Positions 60,909-64,000 of a DNA stretch of 64,000 nucleotides are shown here, one piece after another; position 1 is the stretch's first letter, and each line of letters begins with the position of its first letter. The position numbers were made by a program, and so were the translations under genes. This DNA is from Centipeda felix (GTDB lineage: Bacteria > Bacillota > Negativicutes > Selenomonadales > Selenomonadaceae): NCBI RefSeq assembly GCF_900186465.1, contig NZ_LT891958.1, positions 248,001 through 312,000 of the forward strand, in the 5' to 3' direction. A model generated the notes under the pieces. It did not search any database, was not told the origin of the DNA, and saw only the letters and a program-made list of their open reading frames with translations.

Positions 60909-61675
60909 CGATCCGCGTCCTGCGCCTTTGCAGCGCGTTCCATCGCAGCGGCGTTGCGTTCCTCCGCCTCCGCCTTCTGGCGATCCGCCTCCGCCTTCTG
61001 TGCATCGATGGTTGCCTTTGCCTTTGCCGTCCACGTCGCCTGCTGCGGCTCGATGCGCGCGGCGACGCGGGCGCGGATCTCCTCCTGCCATGTGCGGTAG
61101 AGCTCCGCCTGACGTGCGCCGCGCTCCTGCCGCAACGCCTCACGCTGCGCCTCAAGCCCTGCACGCTCCTGCGCCAGTTCATCCTCAGAGACGCGCGGCC
61201 CGTGCATCGCGCGCTGATTATCGATCTTCAGGTTGATGTTTGTGATCGCATTTTGATACTCGTCGTCGATCTGCTTCTTCCGCCGCTCGTAGTCGTCCTC
61301 TGTCTGTTTGCGGTAGACCTCGGTCAGGCGTTTGCGCTCACGCTCAAGCTCTACGCGTGCGCCGATCACGGTCTGCGCATTCTTCTGCCAGACGGAGTCC
61401 TGAAACGGTTCATCGTCCGCTGCCGGCGGCGTCAGAGAAAACACCTCCGGGACATCCCTCACCGCAAGAGCAAGGGTCGCCTCCTCGGCGCGCAGCTCCA
61501 TTAGGCGCGCATAGGAGGGATGCGCAGCGAGCACCTCGGAGATGCGCATGACGGCAATATCCTCCGCCGCACGGGGCTGCTCCTGCGCGGGCAGGAAATA
61601 GCACACGGCGGCAATCACGAGGAGCACGATGCCCCCTGCCAGAATCTCTCTGCGCCGCGTCTTCCAGAGCTCCAT
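60905..61675 (-). CDS. Membrane-anchored coiled-coil protein, Skp-like context
   Basis: This 256-residue protein has an N-terminal membrane helix (ILAGGIVLLVIAAVCYFLPA). A short periplasmic part follows (MRISEVLAAHPSYARLMEL, like the start of the Skp domain), then a long coiled coil (about 110-250) rich in Arg, Glu, Gln and Ala. It is probably a periplasmic chaperone or spacer related to OmpH. It is coupled to the next Skp-like lipoprotein. The exact family is not certain. Confidence 0.7.
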   Translation of the reverse strand: MELWKTRRREILAGGIVLLVIAAVCYFLPAQEQPRAAEDIAVMRISEVLAAHPSYARLMELRAEEATLALAVRDVPEVFSLTPPAADDEPFQDSVWQKNAQTVIGARVELERERKRLTEVYRKQTEDDYERRKKQIDDEYQNAITNINLKIDNQRAMHGPRVSEDELAQERAGLEAQREALRQERGARQAELYRTWQEEIRARVAARIEPQQATWTAKAKATIDAQKAEADRQKAEAEERNAAAMERAAKAQDADR

Positions 61676-61725
61676 GCATCTCCCTCCGTGACGAAATTGC
61701 CATATGAAACAGCGACTTCATACAA

Positions 61726-61808
61726 AGGAATCACTGATAAAATCCGTCACAGCATCCCGACGCTTCTTTTACGCCAGTCCGAGGGACTTCCTTTTATCAG
61801 TGATTCCT
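61726..61808. repeat. Short inverted-repeat element, complete copy 4
   Basis: An 83-bp element with perfect 17-bp terminal inverted repeats (AGGAATCACTGATAAAA at 61726-61742 and its complement at 61792-61808). The interior has no reading frame. It is the best copy of the family seen also at 35302, 42989, 55429 and 62416. It lies between two Skp-like genes. Confidence 0.8.
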
Positions 61809-61859
61809 AAAATGTACCGGGCATCGTTCTGTCCGCTACATATAGCTGGTCGCGGCGAT

Positions 61860-62330
61860 TTACTTGCTGCTGCCCAGTTCCTTGATGACGTCCTGCGTCA
61901 CGTCCTGTCCGCCATAGACGACAGCACCCTTCTCGATGACGACGGAAAGCCCCTTCTTCTCGGCGACCTTCTTAACGGCATCCTGAATGCTGTTCTCGAT
62001 CGGCTCCATCAGCTCCTCATTCTTCTGCTGGAGGCGCTGCATCGTCTGCTGATAGTAATCCGACTTCTCCTGATCGTTCATCGATGCAGACTTCGTCTCA
62101 AAATCCGCCTGTGCCTCCTGCGACGCCTTCTGCATCTCGGCGTTCGCTGCAGCGAGCTGCGGATGCTGGCTGCCGACCTGACGGTAGTCCACAACGCCAA
62201 CGGAGGACGACGCCGCCGAGGCGATGCCCGAGCCACTCTGCGTCAGTGCAAGCGCGACAACCGAGCCGACAAAGACAACCGCGATGAGGATGCTGATAAT
62301 CTTAACCTGCTTCTGTTCGAGTTTGATCAT
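61860..62330 (-). CDS. OmpH/Skp family outer-membrane protein chaperone
   Basis: This 156-residue protein has an uncleaved or signal-type N-terminal helix (IISILIAVVFVGSVVALAL), then the OmpH domain: VGVVDYRQVGSQHPQLAAAN, a coiled coil (about 60-110), and VVIEKGAVVYGGQDVTQDVI at the end. It should hold unfolded outer-membrane proteins. A strong promoter lies upstream, and two more Skp-like genes follow. Confidence 0.9.
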   Translation of the reverse strand: MIKLEQKQVKIISILIAVVFVGSVVALALTQSGSGIASAASSSVGVVDYRQVGSQHPQLAAANAEMQKASQEAQADFETKSASMNDQEKSDYYQQTMQRLQQKNEELMEPIENSIQDAVKKVAEKKGLSVVIEKGAVVYGGQDVTQDVIKELGSSK

Positions 62331-62384
62331 GAATGAATTCTCCTTTTCTCCTAAAGATGTTCAATCCTTCGACCGAACGCCCCC

Positions 62385-62413
62385 ATTATAGCAAAGAGCG
62401 TACAATAGTTCAA
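62385..62413 (-). promoter_or_regulatory. SigA promoter of the Skp-lpxD unit
   Basis: TTGAAC, 17 bases, TATAAT on the minus strand, about 55 bases before the Skp-like gene start. Confidence 0.82.
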
Positions 62414-62415
62414 TG

Positions 62416-62442
62416 AAGATTTGCTGATAAAATACGCATCCT
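62416..62442. repeat. Short inverted-repeat element, partial copy 5
   Basis: GATTTGCTGATAAAATACGC resembles the left end of the family (GCTGATAAAAT is shared with copy 1). The right end is absent. Confidence 0.4.
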
Positions 62443-62443
62443 G

Positions 62444-63145
62444 TTACTTGACAACGCGATAGCCAACCAGCGTGGGGTCGAGACGCACGTTCGAGAGAGC
62501 GGGATCCATCGCCACGAGCGTGATGCCGGTATCGAGGTTGACATCAACCAGGACATCGTTCTGGAAGCGCAGACGTGCGACATAGCCGTCACGAATCGGC
62601 CATCCGTAGGTCACCGTCTCCTGTCCCGGCATAACATCCCAGCCGATCTGCTCACCGACCCCGCCGAGCACTGCCTGCGCCTCCGCAAGACTCATGCCGT
62701 AGCTGAGATCGCGGCACGCATCCTTCGTCACAGGGCTGCTGACCGAGCCCTCAGCAATGGCGTCAGAGGCACGCAGCTCCTTGCGCGTCAGGCGGAGTCC
62801 GCTGAGCGGATCGTTCAGGCAGTTGTTTCCCGTAAAGGTGCAGTCCACCACCTTGTACGTACCGTTCTGCCAGCGATAGGTATAGGTATAGATACCGTTG
62901 ACGATGCTCTGATGGATGAGCTTGCCCTCCTTGCCGTAGAGTGCAGCGACATCGGCGACGCTGGAGCCCGGCGCGATCGAATCGAAGTTATCCGCCGTGA
63001 TGACCTCCTGATGGTCGCGCTCCCCCTGCAGTGCGCCGTTGATCGGTGCACGGTTTGCGGTCTGCTGGCTGCCGCAGCCCGCGGCGAGAACCGCCGATGC
63101 GGCGACGGCCGCCGCGGCAAGTCCGATTTTCTTCCTATTCAGCAT
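62444..63145 (-). CDS. Lipoprotein with two SmpA/BLIP-like repeats
   Basis: This 233-residue protein has a lipoprotein signal (KIGLAAAAVAASAVLAAGC). Two similar segments follow: DNFDSIAPGSSVADVAALYG and CRDLSYGMSLAEAQAVLGGV, each followed by a Trp/Tyr-containing beta part. This pattern (G-S/M-S ... V/A-x-x-x-L/Y-G) is that of SmpA/OmlA and BLIP-like domains. BamE is of this fold, so a role in outer-membrane assembly is possible but not shown. The ATG at 63145 is chosen for the signal peptide. Confidence 0.75.
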   Translation of the reverse strand: MLNRKKIGLAAAAVAASAVLAAGCGSQQTANRAPINGALQGERDHQEVITADNFDSIAPGSSVADVAALYGKEGKLIHQSIVNGIYTYTYRWQNGTYKVVDCTFTGNNCLNDPLSGLRLTRKELRASDAIAEGSVSSPVTKDACRDLSYGMSLAEAQAVLGGVGEQIGWDVMPGQETVTYGWPIRDGYVARLRFQNDVLVDVNLDTGITLVAMDPALSNVRLDPTLVGYRVVK

Positions 63146-63201
63146 AGTACTCTCCCTCTTTCTCCACCAAGCCGCCCCCGGCGGCAAAATCACTATGTCC
63201 T

Positions 63202-63230
63202 ATCATACACCAATCGACGCCAACATTCAA
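63202..63230 (-). promoter_or_regulatory. SigA promoter of the lipoprotein gene
   Basis: TTGAAT, 17 bases, TATGAT on the minus strand, about 57 bases before the lipoprotein start. Confidence 0.75.
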
Positions 63231-63328
63231 GGCGTCCCCGACGAAGGCTCTCTGTCAAAAGCTGTGCTCGCGCATGTGCCACCACCATGCCGCGGCTTTC
63301 GTTCCAGTGCCGCACGGGGAAGAGAGGA

Positions 63329-64000
63329 TTACGGTACGCGCCGATAGACGCGCAGTTTCTCACGACCCTCCGTCGGCATCGTGCCGAGCAGCTCCCATCG
63401 TCCGTCTGCCATCGTCTCATCGAACGTGGCGAAGGCGTGCCGCTCCACGACGAGGTACACCGTCCGGTCCTGCGGCAGTTCGTCGAGGGGGAGGAACGGC
63501 ATGACATTCTTGCTGTTCCAGCTCATCGCCTTCGGCGCACGCGCGGCGATCTCCTCACGCGTCGCGAGCGCGTACATCGGATGTCCCGTGTAGTAGGGAA
63601 CCGTCGCCGTATAGTCGCCGCAGGAGACGAGGAGATCCTCCTCCTGCATCGTCTGCATGAGGAGTTCCGCCGCCGCCTTGCCGCTGAAATGCCCGTCGCG
63701 CGGCGCATAGTGCACAGCGCCGAACACGACGGCGAGATAGAGCACGCCGCCGAGGAGCGCCCCCGCACGCAGCACGCGCGTATTCTCGCGAAGGAGATGT
63801 GCCGTCAGGATCGCCGTCGGCAGGAAGGCGGGAAAACTGTAGGTTGGGTACTTCGTCGCCATGAGCTGAAAAAACACGGACACGACGATCGCCCAGACGA
63901 GGAGAAACTGCGTCCCCGCATCGAGAACGGGACGTGTGCGCCACGCCCGCAGAAGCGCGAGCGGCAGGGCAAAACTCCACGGGAACATCCCGAGGAAGTA
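63329..64000 (-). CDS. ArnT/PMT-type membrane glycosyltransferase, C-terminal part (gene runs off the window)
   Basis: The frame is open to the last base (before the first internal Met it reads YFLG). What is seen is the end of a large membrane protein: three to four helices (AIVVSVFFQLMATKYPTYSF and following), then a soluble tail of about 120 residues (LLVSCGDYTATVPYYTGHPM). The KYPTYSFPAFLPTA stretch recalls the KxPxYxxPxxP region of ArnT and related GT-C (family 39/83) enzymes that transfer lipid-linked sugars to lipid A or proteins. The missing N-terminal part would hold the catalytic loop. Confidence 0.75.
   Translation of the reverse strand, partial: YFLGMFPWSFALPLALLRAWRTRPVLDAGTQFLLVWAIVVSVFFQLMATKYPTYSFPAFLPTAILTAHLLRENTRVLRAGALLGGVLYLAVVFGAVHYAPRDGHFSGKAAAELLMQTMQEEDLLVSCGDYTATVPYYTGHPMYALATREEIAARAPKAMSWNSKNVMPFLPLDELPQDRTVYLVVERHAFATFDETMADGRWELLGTMPTEGREKLRVYRRVP

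Noticed and set aside
1-64000. CRISPR arrays, insertion sequences, prophage or integrated elements
   Set aside because: No regular direct-repeat array, transposase, integrase or phage structural gene was found; only short intergenic repeats.

Overview
The window comes from a Gram-negative (diderm) Firmicute of the Negativicutes, most like Selenomonas and its relatives. A Firmicute-type flagellar and chemotaxis set (fliY, cheC, cheD, flhF, flhG) and Firmicute genes (floA, nfeD, cdaA, cdaR, a RecO with a zinc finger) lie beside outer-membrane genes (lpxD, an LpxL/HtrB-type acyltransferase, three Skp/OmpH-like periplasmic proteins). The DNA is GC-rich. Nearly all genes are on the minus strand. 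This assignment is an inference from gene content.

Layout. 1-3.2 kb: the end of an M48 protease gene, then the minus-strand unit nfeD-floA-small membrane protein. 3.2-4.0 kb: a compact type I toxin-antitoxin-like locus with a decayed second copy, and a tRNA-Pro with a consensus promoter. 4.0-24.9 kb: one large motility block, read from high to low coordinates: flbD; fliL-fliM-fliY; cheY-fliO-fliP-fliQ-fliR-flhB; flhA-flhF-flhG-PilZ/YcgR-cheB-cheA-cheW-cheC-cheD-small membrane protein-fliA-fapA-two small accessory genes. SigA-type promoters can be read in front of fliL, cheY and flhA. fliY is split by a one-base frameshift. 25.0-35.4 kb: a housekeeping chain cdaA-cdaR-FAD oxidoreductase-glmM-EamA transporter-C39-like protein-phoH-ybeY-era-DUF502-recO, which joins c-di-AMP signalling, wall precursor synthesis and ribosome/rRNA maturation. 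35.4-40.2 kb: ilvE with a consensus promoter, nnr broken by an exact 31-bp tandem duplication, acpS, motB and motA. 40.4-42.9 kb: a LysR regulator convergent with a Dcu-type C4-dicarboxylate transporter. 43.1-45.8 kb: flgE hook gene and a TIGR02530-type gene behind a clear sigma-28 promoter. 45.8-52.8 kb: methyltransferase, mutL, mutS, a 430-bp structured non-coding stretch, miaB. 52.9-55.3 kb: tRNA-Cys, tRNA-Gly, gltX, dhaL. 55.6-55.8 kb: a promoter-driven structured RNA, possibly 6S RNA. 55.9-58.5 kb: an unusual FtsA-like protein with AT-hook motifs, on the plus strand. 58.6-62.4 kb: lipid A and outer-membrane biogenesis genes. 62.4-64 kb: a lipoprotein and the end of an ArnT/PMT-type glycosyltransferase.

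The most unusual items are the type I toxin-antitoxin pair with an orphan antisense copy, the AT-hook/FtsA/beta-grasp protein, the uncharacterised RNA beside it, the 31-bp duplication in nnr, and a family of short inverted-repeat elements scattered between genes. No CRISPR array, insertion sequence or prophage was seen.
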